Positions 46,472-55,861 are shown, counted from the first letter of the stretch. The stretch is DNA of 64,000 bases from Deltaproteobacteria bacterium (GCA_018434685.1 JAHDOV010000013.1:124001-188000), one strand, 5' to 3'. Translations and numbers: made by a program. Notes: generated by a model not told the origin, from the letters alone.

Positions 46472-47311
46472 CTACGGCAGGTAGCTGCGGGTGTCATTAA
46501 GGCATTCATCCCCGAACATGACCAGGGAGTCGGTGACGAGCATCTGCTGAACGAACAGCCTCAGGTCTGCAGCCCCCTCGTTCAGCCAGTACATGACACA
46601 ATCTTCATTGGTGCAATGACGCGGGTGGTCTGCATCCAGGTGATCCGATACCATGGGGATCCCGTTGTCCACAAGCCCCATGACATGCCCGAACTCATGG
46701 ACGAGGGTCGCCTGCTCCACAAAGGCGAGCACGGTCGATGAAGAACCGGAGGCACGGATGACATCCTTGAAGACGGCAATAACCGGTGTACCCACGATGG
46801 AGACCCCGATCACCTGGCTATTTCCTTCACCCTCCTCATCGAGGTACCCCTCGAGGAACAGAACGAAGAACTCTACAGTCGTGGTCAGTTGCAGCGGCTC
46901 CCAGACGCCTGAGGCCAGGTCCATGATCTCCGAAGCGGTCCAGGTCTCCTCTGACTGAACCGGGATCTGCTCCATCTCGGCAAGGCTCATGGGTACCGAT
47001 ACATCCGGCTCTACCAGGCGTCCCTGGAAAAGACCCCGGATATTGTCCTCGAGAACGGTCCAGCTCGGCGTCCCGTTCAGGATCGTACCGGTAAAGGGCT
47101 CAGCACCGGGCTCGTAGGCCACCTGGACCAGGATCAGGCCTGCCGTGGAGTACAATGCAGGGATATCAAGAGCAAAGCCACCCTGCCCTGTCCCGGAATC
47201 CTCCCCGCTCTCCCCGGAACAGGTGACCAGGGCCAGGAACACGGCCGGCAGCAGGAATACGAGCATCCCCCTCAGGCAGGTGGTTCCCTTCCGGCTCCAG
47301 GCATCCATCAT
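46472..47311 (-). CDS. Metzincin-like zinc metalloprotease lipoprotein
   Basis: 279 residues. The signal sequence ends LALVTC, so lipidation at Cys31 is likely. The zinc site is HEFGHVMGLVDNG (HExxHxxGLxxxG-like, about residue 206), with a nearby HxxxxHPRHC-NEDCVMYW segment that supplies a Met-turn (CVMYW). This resembles small predicted metzincins of bacteria, with the third ligand possibly among the downstream His or Asp residues. It would act outside the inner membrane; the substrate is unknown. GGAG lies 8 bases before the ATG pair. Confidence 0.75.
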   Translation of the reverse strand: MMDAWSRKGTTCLRGMLVFLLPAVFLALVTCSGESGEDSGTGQGGFALDIPALYSTAGLILVQVAYEPGAEPFTGTILNGTPSWTVLEDNIRGLFQGRLVEPDVSVPMSLAEMEQIPVQSEETWTASEIMDLASGVWEPLQLTTTVEFFVLFLEGYLDEEGEGNSQVIGVSIVGTPVIAVFKDVIRASGSSSTVLAFVEQATLVHEFGHVMGLVDNGIPMVSDHLDADHPRHCTNEDCVMYWLNEGAADLRLFVQQMLVTDSLVMFGDECLNDTRSYLP

Positions 47312-47383
47312 ATCACGATCTCCACCAGTACAATATAATGCCCGGTGCCGATGAATCTACCTATCCCTGGCCAGGCAGGTCTA

Positions 47384-47665
47384 TCACTTCCTGAACACCT
47401 TGAGGAACAGCGGCAGCCACCATGTGAATCCAAGCAGCATTGTCTTGGCGAAAATCCTCCTGAATGAAAGTCCTGCGGCCTTCCCGATGGGCACGGCGAG
47501 CACGAGCTCGAGGGGGTGACCGAGCGCCCAGCCCAGCAACACGTTTTTCCAGGCCTTTTTCACGACCTGGCCCTCGAACGGCTGCACCAGACCCTTAATG
47601 GCAAACGCCCAGCCAGCTACTGCCCCTGCCATCATGACATACCAGAAACTCTTGCTTTTCAGCAT
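47384..47665 (-). CDS. Small membrane protein of unknown function
   Basis: 93 residues from the ATG at 47665, with GGTGAGGG upstream; an ATG 11 codons earlier is possible. Hydrophobic segments lie at about 6-22 and 40-58 and near the C-terminus (TMLLGFTWWLPLFLKVF), with a basic loop (VVKKAWKN) between. No motif recognised. It sits alone between the metalloprotease and the NUDIX gene. Confidence 0.6.
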   Translation of the reverse strand: MLKSKSFWYVMMAGAVAGWAFAIKGLVQPFEGQVVKKAWKNVLLGWALGHPLELVLAVPIGKAAGLSFRRIFAKTMLLGFTWWLPLFLKVFRK

Positions 47666-47871
47666 GGAGACCCTCACCTTCTCTCGACCAGATACCACTA
47701 AAATGCACTATCGAGGCTACCTATACCAAAAACCCTTCAGTATATCCAGCTTCTTGAGCGGGCTACCCGGCAGGTTCGATTGTCCCCTCATCCTGTCTTC
47801 ATGCAAACAGCTCTTGATCATGGACCTGACATTGTATATGCACAGGGGTGAGCAGTAGGGAGGTACGCTTC

Positions 47872-48450
47872 ATGGCAGACAATACCCGGGAGATTGTTTT
47901 CCCTGAGGCCGGGGTAAACCCGGACCTGAGCCCGCACGAACTGGTGGCGATCGTGGATGAGCACAACAGCGTTGTCGGCAGTGCCACCAGGGCAGACATG
48001 AGGAGAAAAGGCCTCATTCACCGTGCCACATACATCATGGTCTTCAACTCAGGCGGTCTGCTCTTTGTCCAGAACCGCACCATGACCAAGGACATCTTTC
48101 CCGGTTACCGCGATCTCTGTGCCGGCGGGGTGGTGCTCGCGGGCGAGAGCTATGAGGAATCCGCGAGGCGTGAGCTCGAAGAGGAACTCGGCATCAGGGG
48201 CGTGCAGTTCACCCTCCACTTCGATTTCTATGGCGAGTATGCCGGCCAGAAGGTCTGGGGCAGGGTATTCTCCTGCATATCCGATGGGCCCTTCATCCTG
48301 CAGCCCGAAGAGGTCTCCGGTGGTTCATTCTACGACCTGGAACGGGTGAAGACCTTGGTGAGCACTGGGGCGTGCACCCCGGACAGCGTCTATGTCTTCC
48401 AGCGCCACCGCACTGGAGCCGGTGCGTCCCCGGAAGAGATCATCGAATAG
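47872..48450 (+). CDS. NUDIX hydrolase (YfcD-like)
   Basis: 192 residues from the ATG at 47872, with GGGAGGT upstream. The Nudix box is GGVVLAGESYEESARRELEEELG (GX5EX7REUXEEXGU pattern, about 80-102), with the front half AIVDEHNSVVGSATRADMRRKGLIHRATYI like YfcD and isopentenyl-diphosphate isomerase. It cleaves or isomerises a nucleotide/pyrophosphate compound; the substrate is not set. It converges with the MATE gene, with 41 bases between. Confidence 0.88.
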   Translation: MADNTREIVFPEAGVNPDLSPHELVAIVDEHNSVVGSATRADMRRKGLIHRATYIMVFNSGGLLFVQNRTMTKDIFPGYRDLCAGGVVLAGESYEESARRELEEELGIRGVQFTLHFDFYGEYAGQKVWGRVFSCISDGPFILQPEEVSGGSFYDLERVKTLVSTGACTPDSVYVFQRHRTGAGASPEEIIE

Positions 48451-48491
48451 AGATCGCAGCGGACAGCAACCCCGCCCTTTGGCTGCCGGGA

Positions 48492-49910
48492 TTATTCACC
48501 CTCCGGCGCCGGCACCGGCGCATTGCCGGGAGCGACCTCGTCTCCGGAGGCTCCCTTCAGATACTGAACCTCCCAGAACAGGCACAAGCCGGTCAGCAAT
48601 GACGCCCCCAGGTCGGAGACCGGTCCGGCTATCCAGACCCCGTAGAGACCGAAGAAGCGCGGCAGTATCAGCAGGGCGGGTATCAGGATGAAGACCTGTC
48701 GTAAAAGATTCAGAAGGATTGCCTGCCGGGGTTTTCCAGCGGCCTGAAAATAATGGGCCCCGACTATCTGGAAACCGATAATGGGCAGCATGATAAAGAA
48801 GACGCGCAGGGCATGGCTGCCAAGATCCATGAGCTCGGCGTCGTTCCGGTTGAACAGGGCGATGATGCCGGAGGGAAAAAGCATGGTCACGAGGAAACCG
48901 GTCAGGGTCACCCCGGTTGCCACCAGCGCTGCGAGCCACACGGTCTGTATCACCCGGGGAAATTTCCGGGCCCCGTAGTTATAGCCGATGATGGGCTGGG
49001 CCCCCTGTGCGATCCCGACCACGGGCATCAGTATGAGCATCATGATGCTGAAGACGATACCCATGACGGAAACCGCTGTGGTCCCGCCGTAGATCCTCAG
49101 CTGGTGGTTGAACAGCGAGATGATGACACTGCCCGCAAGCTGCATGGCAAAGGGCGCCGAGCCCACCGCCATGATATTGAGAACAATGCCTCGCTCAAGG
49201 CGGAACGAGACCCAGTGAATCTTCAGCAGGCTTTTCCCGCCCAGGAAATACCAGAGCACCCAGGCGGCCGAGACTGCCTGGGAGATGACCGTGGCTATGG
49301 CCGCACCCCGTATGCCCATGCCGAATCCGAAGATGAAGAGCGGGTCTAAGACCACGTTGAGCAGCGCGCCGATCAGCATGGTGGCCATGGCAATGTTCGG
49401 GTTTCCCTCCCCGCGGATGAAGTTGTTCATACCGAAGCCGATGGACTGGAAGACGGTCCCCACAAGGATGATCTCGAGATACTCTCGCGAGTAGGGCAGT
49501 ATGTCCGCACCGGCACCGAACATCGTGAGGATGGGCGTCATGAAGACCTGACCGAGCATGGTCAGCACCACCGAGATGAGGACAAACAGGACAACGGCAT
49601 TGCCCAGGACTTTTTCCGCTTCCCCCCTTTTCTGCTGGCCGAGCCGGATGGAGATCAGCGATGTGGCCCCGATGCCTATGAGCATGGCGAAGGCCATGAG
49701 GATCATCATCATGGGAAATGCCACACTGATCCCTGCTATCCCGATGGATCCCACGGCACGGCCGATAAAGATCCGGTCGACCACATTGTACAGGGCATGC
49801 ATGAGCATGCCGACAACCGCCGGGACCGAGAACCTCCACAACAGGCCTGCAATGGGATTCTGCCCCAGTTGCCCGGCGCGGTCCATCCTATGCTGTAGCT
49901 TCCCGGCCAT
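48492..49910 (-). CDS. MATE-family efflux transporter
   Basis: 472 residues and about 12 hydrophobic helices in two six-helix halves with the MATE fold (NPIAGLLWRFSVPAVVGMLMHALYNVVDRIFIGRAVG at the front in pieces, GMGIRGAAIATVISQ, and GIAQGAQPIIGYNYGA). It exports drugs or other organic cations with sodium or proton coupling. GAGGGTAT precedes the ATG. The C-terminal tail is short and Pro/Gly-rich. Confidence 0.92.
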   Translation of the reverse strand: MAGKLQHRMDRAGQLGQNPIAGLLWRFSVPAVVGMLMHALYNVVDRIFIGRAVGSIGIAGISVAFPMMMILMAFAMLIGIGATSLISIRLGQQKRGEAEKVLGNAVVLFVLISVVLTMLGQVFMTPILTMFGAGADILPYSREYLEIILVGTVFQSIGFGMNNFIRGEGNPNIAMATMLIGALLNVVLDPLFIFGFGMGIRGAAIATVISQAVSAAWVLWYFLGGKSLLKIHWVSFRLERGIVLNIMAVGSAPFAMQLAGSVIISLFNHQLRIYGGTTAVSVMGIVFSIMMLILMPVVGIAQGAQPIIGYNYGARKFPRVIQTVWLAALVATGVTLTGFLVTMLFPSGIIALFNRNDAELMDLGSHALRVFFIMLPIIGFQIVGAHYFQAAGKPRQAILLNLLRQVFILIPALLILPRFFGLYGVWIAGPVSDLGASLLTGLCLFWEVQYLKGASGDEVAPGNAPVPAPEGE

Positions 49911-50067
49911 ATACCCTCATCGATAGCCTCTCCATCTCCAGCCTGTCATCAGCAGGGCAAGGAACATGCCTGCTCATGGCCACACCTGTTGGCGCACCCG
50001 GCGCGGCCGTTCCCAAGTCGACTGATGTGCAGCGGACATGCCCCGGTGATCCGTGGGGGCCCTGCTG

Positions 50068-50946
50068 TTACAAACCCCGCGAGTGGTCGCCCCGCAGCAT
50101 GCCCCGGTCCCTTGTCTCCAGCACCGTGTTTATCTTGGCGAGCATCTCGTCTTTGTCCTTCTGGAGGGTCCCGTTGATGGGCAGGTAGTTCGATGCGTGG
50201 ATCCCCACGAACTTCAGGTTGTCGATCGTGATGTGCTCGAAGAGGACCTTCATCTCCTCGAGGGTTTCGAAGGCGTCCATGACCTCGAACTTCCCGTGCC
50301 TGACCTGATCGTACAGGACGGTATTGGGCACGGGGGTAACCGTGAGGGCAGCCAGATACTGAGGCCTCATCTCGTTGGTGATCTCTGCTGTCGCTATGGC
50401 GTGTTCAGTCGAACGGGGCCCTTTCCCGGCCAGGCCAAGCAGGACCATTGAGGAAAGGTTGATGCCGGCCTCCACCAGGTTTTTCCCGGCCTGCAGCATC
50501 TCCTGCGCGGTTACGCCCTTCCGGATCTCTTTCAGGAGCGCGTCGTCGCCGGTTTCCACCCCGAGGTATGCCTTGGTGAGCCCGGCCTCCCGCAGGGATC
50601 CGAGCTCCGACATGCTCTTTGCAAGGGTGCTCTGCGGCCCGACATAGGTACCCACATGCCGCAGTGACGGGAACGTGCTGTATAACTCGTGCAATATCTC
50701 CAGGATCATCCCGGTCTCCATGGCTATGGCGTCCCCGTCGCAGAGAAATGCCTTTTCGATATCGTGGTGATAGTCCTTTGCCATGCGGATGTCGGTCTTG
50801 ATCTCGTCGAGGCTGCGCACCCGGTACTTCTTGTCCTTGTACATGCCGCAGAAGGTGCACCTGTTGTGCGAGCAGCCGATGGTGCACTGGAGAAGATAGC
50901 TGTTTGCTTCGCTGAACGGTCTGTAGATGTTTCCCTTGTATCTCAT
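50068..50946 (-). CDS. Radical SAM protein
   Basis: 292 residues from the ATG at 50946 (GAGGAG upstream). The cluster motif is CSHNRCTFC, with four residues between the first two cysteines rather than three. Downstream are YLGVETGDDALLKEIRKG and SSMVLLGLAGKG, typical of this small CTFCxMY-type radical SAM subfamily, whose reaction is not known to me. It lies last in a same-strand run with DUF4037 and DUF4125 genes. Confidence 0.8.
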   Translation of the reverse strand: MRYKGNIYRPFSEANSYLLQCTIGCSHNRCTFCGMYKDKKYRVRSLDEIKTDIRMAKDYHHDIEKAFLCDGDAIAMETGMILEILHELYSTFPSLRHVGTYVGPQSTLAKSMSELGSLREAGLTKAYLGVETGDDALLKEIRKGVTAQEMLQAGKNLVEAGINLSSMVLLGLAGKGPRSTEHAIATAEITNEMRPQYLAALTVTPVPNTVLYDQVRHGKFEVMDAFETLEEMKVLFEHITIDNLKFVGIHASNYLPINGTLQKDKDEMLAKINTVLETRDRGMLRGDHSRGL

Positions 50947-51134
50947 GGTGCTGTGCTCCTCGTTCTGGGTTGCCTTCCCCGGTTGCAGGCAGGCATGGTG
51001 AGGGCCTGTCTTTCGAGCGGGATACGAAAAAAGCTTCATTGGCATATCAGAATACCTGCGGCAATTCAATGGCTTTGCAACAGGATGCCTGCAGCAGGAG
51101 CGCCCCTTGGCTGCCAGCTGCCCGACCAGATACA

Positions 51135-52082
51135 CTATTCCGACCAGACGTTCATCTCCCGCAAGTCCCGGTCCTGTATGCGCCTGACGATCTCCGGGCC
51201 GTGATCCAGGAGAAATATGCTCTCGGAATCGCTCAGTGCCTGGCTTCTTAATTCAGAGATAATCTGCCCGGAGATCTCTTCGATCAGATCGATCTTCCGC
51301 CAGTACACCCCCTCGCCCTGGGCACGCTCATGCATGGTGACCAGGTCGTGGAGCATATCGTGAATCCGGCCGCCCAGGATGGGCAGGTCTGCCAGGGATC
51401 GGTGCATCCACTTATAGAAGGGCTTGTACCGTTTGTTGAGCAGGAAGACGATTGCGATCACATCACCGATAAACTTGGTCTCCGCGTATTGGGCAGCCAC
51501 ATATTCACCTCGCCGTGCGCAGCGCAGATAGTTGTACTGACCTGACTGGGCAGCGGACATGCACCGCGAGGCGATCTTCTTGAGCCTGACATCCTCGGGG
51601 TAGAAGGCAAGCAGCCCATTCCTGATGTCCGTGAATTCGCCCAGCGGATCGGTGAATACCCTGCCGTTGGTACAGGCAGCCAGGTTTGACTCGGGAAGAC
51701 CCCTCCAGGCATTGTTGGTATCCGGTACCTGCTCTCTTCCCATGAACTGCCGGTAGAATGAACCGATCTCGAACACCCCCACCCTGCCCGCTCCCCACGC
51801 ACTTACGCTGCGAGCGGGTACACCGGCGGACTCTTTCGGCAGGGCCTCGTATTCCTCCTGGAGCGGCCTGCCGATTTTTTCAAAATCCTCTCTTGTCAGC
51901 CACAGGCAAAACGACGGCCCCCAGTCGTGGTCCTGAGACAGGGAATCGTCGAATCCGAAACATTCAGAGCCGTCTCCCACGAGGCCTGCAGCAATCCGGT
52001 CCTTATAATCGCCGAACCTCTGCTCGATCATGGGTTCACCGCACCGGCGGAAATACTGCTCGGCTATCTCCAGTCCTTTCAT
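51135..52082 (-). CDS. DUF4037-type nucleotidyltransferase-like protein
   Basis: 315 residues. The front matches DUF4037: GSECFGFDDSLSQDHDWGP (about 37-55), where the DxD-like acidic cluster resembles a minimal nucleotidyltransferase active site. TDPLGEFTDIRNGLLAFYPEDVRLKKI is also typical. Reaction unknown. GAGGA lies 8 bases before the ATG. The upstream neighbour is the DUF4125 gene; I recall these two domains being found together or fused in other genomes, so they probably act together. Confidence 0.82.
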   Translation of the reverse strand: MKGLEIAEQYFRRCGEPMIEQRFGDYKDRIAAGLVGDGSECFGFDDSLSQDHDWGPSFCLWLTREDFEKIGRPLQEEYEALPKESAGVPARSVSAWGAGRVGVFEIGSFYRQFMGREQVPDTNNAWRGLPESNLAACTNGRVFTDPLGEFTDIRNGLLAFYPEDVRLKKIASRCMSAAQSGQYNYLRCARRGEYVAAQYAETKFIGDVIAIVFLLNKRYKPFYKWMHRSLADLPILGGRIHDMLHDLVTMHERAQGEGVYWRKIDLIEEISGQIISELRSQALSDSESIFLLDHGPEIVRRIQDRDLREMNVWSE

Positions 52083-52185
52083 ACGTGTATCCTCAAAGCA
52101 TCCATGGTTTTCTTGTAAAGAGAGAATCGCGCAGGGCTATGGCAGTGCTGCCGGTATGCAATGCCCCCACGCACCGGTGAGCGGA

Positions 52186-52755
52186 CTATGCCTGTTCCCG
52201 GTCCTGGCGGCCTACCTCGTCGAGGGATTCATAGCCGAGCTTCCTGAAGAGGTTCTCATAGCTCTTCTCGGCATGGTTGATCCCCTCCTGCCTGGCCTCT
52301 ATCACATCACGGAGATACAGGTGCAGGGTCCTGTCGGAATAGGTTTCCAGCTCGCATCTCAGGTAGTTGCCGAAGCCCGTGCCCCCGCCCTTGACGATCT
52401 CGGGATACCGCCTGGAAAATTCCTCCAGCCAGGATTCTTCGATCCGGGTGATCTTCTCGAGGATGCCGAGAACTTCGGGATCTTGCTTCAGCGAGGGAAT
52501 GAGACCTTCCATGCGGGCATACTTTTCGGTCATCAGGTTCCTGCCGGCCTCTCTCGCCTTCTCCAGATCATCCAGGTATGAGGCGAGCGTGTCCTCGCCC
52601 AGCACGGAGTGGGCCATCCACCGCATCATCCTAAAGGTCTTGGGAAGCTCCTGGCAGGCGGCATGCCCGCGCGACTTTACATTCTGAAACATCTCGAGTT
52701 CGATGGCGATGATCTTTCCGATCAGGTCCTCTTTTTTATCCTGCTGTTCCATCAT
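52186..52755 (-). CDS. DUF4125-type protein
   Basis: 189 residues, all-helical by composition. It matches DUF4125 proteins in IIAIELEMFQNVKSRGHAACQ, MMRWMAHSVLGEDTL and ESWLEEFSRRYPEI. AAGGAAGG precedes the paired ATG codons. It starts 93 bases after the kinase stop and ends 103 bases before the DUF4037 gene, all on the minus strand, so co-transcription is likely. Function unknown. Confidence 0.8.
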   Translation of the reverse strand: MMEQQDKKEDLIGKIIAIELEMFQNVKSRGHAACQELPKTFRMMRWMAHSVLGEDTLASYLDDLEKAREAGRNLMTEKYARMEGLIPSLKQDPEVLGILEKITRIEESWLEEFSRRYPEIVKGGGTGFGNYLRCELETYSDRTLHLYLRDVIEARQEGINHAEKSYENLFRKLGYESLDEVGRQDREQA

Positions 52756-52848
52756 AGAAGCCTTCCTTCTCTCGTTGTTTTATGCTCGTTGTATCGATGC
52801 TCCACCAGTGCCAAGGCGCTGTCCTGTTCGCCGCCCTGCTGCCCGTCC

Positions 52849-54429
52849 TCAGCAGTCGCTCTTTATCTGAGATCCCAGGGGGATGGCCACCGAGACGGTG
52901 GTGCCCTTCCCCGGACTGCCGCTTATCTGCACCTTTCCGCCGCAGTAGGTTACCCGTTCCCTGATACCCATGAGCCCGTAGGATCTTGGATAAGAGATCT
53001 TCTCGGGTATTATGCCGATGCCGTCGTCCTGAACGACAAGCCTGAGCTCATCGCCTGTCTTTTCCAGCTTCACCGTCACAGCCTCGGCGTGGGCATGACG
53101 GGCAATGTTTGTGAGGGTTTCCTGGAAGATGCGGAACACGGTCGTTGAGGTGTCCGGGTCAGGAGACATATCCTCCGGCTCCACCGTGACCCCGCAGGGT
53201 ATGCCGGTATGTTTCTGGAAATCCTCTGCCTGCCACTCGATGGCGGCAACGAGCCCCAGGTTGTCCAACAGCGAGGGCCTCAGGTCGGTCATGATCCGCC
53301 TGAGGGCACTGAGCGTCTGGTCGACCCGGTCATCCATATCCTGGATCTTGCCGGTCAACGCCCCTTTCTCCCCGGGAAGATGCCGGTTGACATAGGCCAG
53401 GTCCATCTTCAACACGGTAAGCATCTGTCCGAGCTCATCGTGCAGTTCGCAGGCTATACGGGTGCGCTCCCGTTCACGCACCTGCTCCGAGTGGACATTG
53501 AGGCTCCGGAGCTGATCCTGGTAGTTCTTCAACTCGTTTTCCACATGCTTGCGCTGGGTGATATCGGAACCCAGGAAGAAAAAGAAGTCCACCGTTGAAT
53601 CTTCTGCCAGTATCGATCTGCCATACCATTCGACCAGCATCTCCCTGCCGTCCTTGGTCAGAATATGGCTCTCGGCATGCCGCACCTCGCTGGATTTTAC
53701 GAGCTCGCGATATTCGGCCCGGTAGAGATCGTGCTCCCTGGCCGGGACGAAGGTGGAGATAAAATCCCTGTTCTGTGCCTCATCCAGCTCGTACCCCAGG
53801 ACACTGAGCATCTCGTTGTTCATCATCATGGTCCGCCCTTCGGGGCTGATGGCCACGAAGAAAATGGGTGAGGTCTGGATCAGGGTATTGCTGAACATCT
53901 TTTCCTTGCGTATCCTGCTTTCGGCACGTTCCCTCTCGGCAACGTTTCTGATCAGCACGGAGACCGAGAAGGCCCCGATACCGAGGATAATGATGCTCTC
54001 GCTCAGGGCCTCAGCCCAGTTGACAGGGGTGCTCTGTCCGTTAAAGAGGATATGCGGAAGGTCTATGAGCTCGTTGAGCCAGATGAGAGAACTGAGCAGG
54101 ATGAATACAAAGGCCAAGGGAAGCCAGATGTTCCCAAGCTCAAAGGCCTGCCTGGTTGTCTTTCTCAATGACGGGGTATAGTACGTCCTCGAAAGGGCAA
54201 AGACGCCCACAATACAGATGAGAAACGTTTCGCTCAGTGCCTCATACCAGTTGACAGGTGTTTTCTCCGCCCCGAACATCAGGTGAGGCATATCCAGGAG
54301 CTCATTAGTCCATACATAAAGAACCAGAAACAGGAATGAATAGATGATGGTCATCCAGATTCTGTTGGAGGCAACTGCATCTTCCGGCTCATGGGGGAAG
54401 GGTTTGAACATATGCTGATCGGCTACCAT
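52849..54429 (-). CDS. Membrane histidine kinase: duplicated 2-TM sensor, one PAS, NarX-type core
   Basis: 526 residues. Two 59-residue membrane repeats (25-83 and 102-160) are followed by LIRNVAER, a PAS domain (about 180-300), HisKA_3 with IACELHDELGQM (phospho-His330), and HATPase (FQETLTNIARHAHA, VQDDGIGI, GLMGIRERV). It is a compact relative of the kinase at 10836. No response regulator gene is next to it; the downstream neighbours are DUF4125 and DUF4037. GGGAGAAGCCATCG precedes the ATG. Confidence 0.9.
   Translation of the reverse strand: MVADQHMFKPFPHEPEDAVASNRIWMTIIYSFLFLVLYVWTNELLDMPHLMFGAEKTPVNWYEALSETFLICIVGVFALSRTYYTPSLRKTTRQAFELGNIWLPLAFVFILLSSLIWLNELIDLPHILFNGQSTPVNWAEALSESIIILGIGAFSVSVLIRNVAERERAESRIRKEKMFSNTLIQTSPIFFVAISPEGRTMMMNNEMLSVLGYELDEAQNRDFISTFVPAREHDLYRAEYRELVKSSEVRHAESHILTKDGREMLVEWYGRSILAEDSTVDFFFFLGSDITQRKHVENELKNYQDQLRSLNVHSEQVRERERTRIACELHDELGQMLTVLKMDLAYVNRHLPGEKGALTGKIQDMDDRVDQTLSALRRIMTDLRPSLLDNLGLVAAIEWQAEDFQKHTGIPCGVTVEPEDMSPDPDTSTTVFRIFQETLTNIARHAHAEAVTVKLEKTGDELRLVVQDDGIGIIPEKISYPRSYGLMGIRERVTYCGGKVQISGSPGKGTTVSVAIPLGSQIKSDC
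53950..54357 (-). repeat. Two tandem copies of the 59-residue membrane sensor repeat (kinase 2)
   Basis: Copy 1 is encoded at 54357-54181 and copy 2 at 54126-53950. They have the same length and the same invariant residues (W1, F8, W16, E19, D22, P24, T33, N36, W37, E39, E43, G51, F53, S56) as the two copies in the kinase at 10836. Confidence 0.85.
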
Positions 54430-54673
54430 CGATGGCTTCTCCCTGTCTGTGCTTATGCCGCGTCACAACGGTTTTTCCCTTAAGGCCTCTTTTCCACTGA
54501 GTCAGATACCCTGTGAAGCCGCCAGGAAGGGATTCTCTGTGTCCTTAACATTAAGATAGTATCCTAGGTGCTAAAAGAAAAGGGTTCAAAAATCAAGCAG
54601 AGAAAACAAACCCCGGTGCGCGGATACCGGGAATAGATGCACTACCCGGAGATAACCTTCTTATTTCTAGAGC

Positions 54674-54702
54674 TTTTCAAACCATCTCAACAGAGGTAAA
54701 AT
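54674..54702 (+). promoter_or_regulatory. Promoter for the cyclase-remnant/PAP2 transcript
   Basis: TTTTCA (54674-54679), 17-base spacer, TAAAAT (54697-54702). It would start transcription about 16 bases before the ATG at 54725, leaving the GAGGAGGG binding site in the leader. Confidence 0.5.
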
Positions 54703-54724
54703 AAAATGTCTTGAGGAGGGTCTT

Positions 54725-54817
54725 ATGCAGCGCATAATCGATCTGAGCAAACCCATTGCATACAACAGAGGCGACCCCTTTTTCATGCGGGTAAAGGTTA
54801 GAAAGCAGGAGTCATGA
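54725..54817 (+). pseudogene. Remnant of a cyclase-family gene (N-terminal 30 residues)
   Basis: A 30-codon frame with a near-ideal GAGGAGGG binding site. Its product starts MQRIIDLSKPIAYNRGDPFF, which matches how putative cyclase/kynurenine-formamidase-like proteins begin (IDLS-x-P-I). The rest of that enzyme (about 200 residues, including the HxGTHxD site) is missing. The frame stops one base before the ATG of the PAP2 gene. It is either decay product or a leader coupling translation of the PAP2 protein. Confidence 0.55.
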
Positions 54818-54818
54818 C

Positions 54819-55724
54819 ATGGAACACCTTCTCGATCCAGGCATCACGATGATCCTCTGGCTTCAGCAGGCGAGCCCGTCAATGGATGCCCCCTTCAAGG
54901 CCCTGACCTTTATGGGCGGGGGTTCGTTCTTCCTCCTGGTCCTGCCTTTAGTCTACTGGTGCATCGACCGGTCCGTGGGGGCGAGACTCGCGCTGCTCTT
55001 TCTCGTATCGAACTGGGTGAATGCATCGCTGAAGGACCTTTTCTCCCAGCCCCGGCCTTTCCAGTACGATTCCCGGGTCATGAAACTCGCCAGGGCCGGC
55101 GGCCCCGGTCTGCCCAGCAGCCACACCCAGGCCACTGTCGTATTCTGGGGGTACCTTGCAGCCTCGTTCTCCCGCAGATGGCTGTGGGGCATTGCCATAT
55201 GCTTCATGGTCCTGGTCCCGCTCTCCCGGCTTTACCTGGGGGTTCACTTCCCCACCGACCTCATCGGCGGCTATGTCCTCGGCGCAGCCTTGATCATGGT
55301 CTTTATCCGCCTGGAAAAACGTGCAGCACAGTGGTTCCAGGCACAGACTTTTGCCTGGCAGCTCGGTATCGCTCTCATGATCCCGTCCGTTCTCATCATC
55401 CTCTCCCGGGCATTGAGCACCTATACCATCACCTCGGTGGTAACCCTCATGGGCCTGTCTGTCGGACTGGTCCTGGAACGGAGATTCGTGGGTTTTGATG
55501 CCGGGGGAACATGGGTGCTCCGCACGGTGCGCTATGTCCTGGGAATTATGGTCATGATGGCGCTGTGGTGGGGCATGAAGGCCGCTTTTTCCGGGTGGGA
55601 GCCGGTAATGGTCCTGCGCTGTGTCCGCACCCTCACGGTCGTGTTGTGGGGGACTTTCGGCGCCCCATGGCTCTTCGTGCGTCTGGGACTGGCTGCGAGT
55701 TCCTTCCCGGACAGGTCGGTGTGA
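54819..55724 (+). CDS. PAP2-family membrane phosphatase
   Basis: 301 residues. The three acid-phosphatase motifs are KDLFSQPRP (KX6RP, about 69-77), PSSHTQ (PSGH-like, about 95-100) and SRLYLGVHFPTD (SRX5HX3D, about 135-146). Around them are about eight membrane helices, more than the six of the minimal PAP2 fold. It dephosphorylates lipid phosphates such as phosphatidate or undecaprenyl pyrophosphate. It has no binding site of its own; translation is likely coupled to the 30-codon frame ending one base earlier. Confidence 0.85.
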   Translation: MEHLLDPGITMILWLQQASPSMDAPFKALTFMGGGSFFLLVLPLVYWCIDRSVGARLALLFLVSNWVNASLKDLFSQPRPFQYDSRVMKLARAGGPGLPSSHTQATVVFWGYLAASFSRRWLWGIAICFMVLVPLSRLYLGVHFPTDLIGGYVLGAALIMVFIRLEKRAAQWFQAQTFAWQLGIALMIPSVLIILSRALSTYTITSVVTLMGLSVGLVLERRFVGFDAGGTWVLRTVRYVLGIMVMMALWWGMKAAFSGWEPVMVLRCVRTLTVVLWGTFGAPWLFVRLGLAASSFPDRSV

Positions 55725-55861
55725 CCATCCTGATGGGGGCGATCCCCGGATTTTATTGAAAATTCCCTGAAGAAGGGGTACATTGCGCCAAAGGTGTGCA
55801 TTGTAATCCCGAATGCATCAATGAAGAATAACCGGTTATTGCCCATGAAAAGGAGGATACC

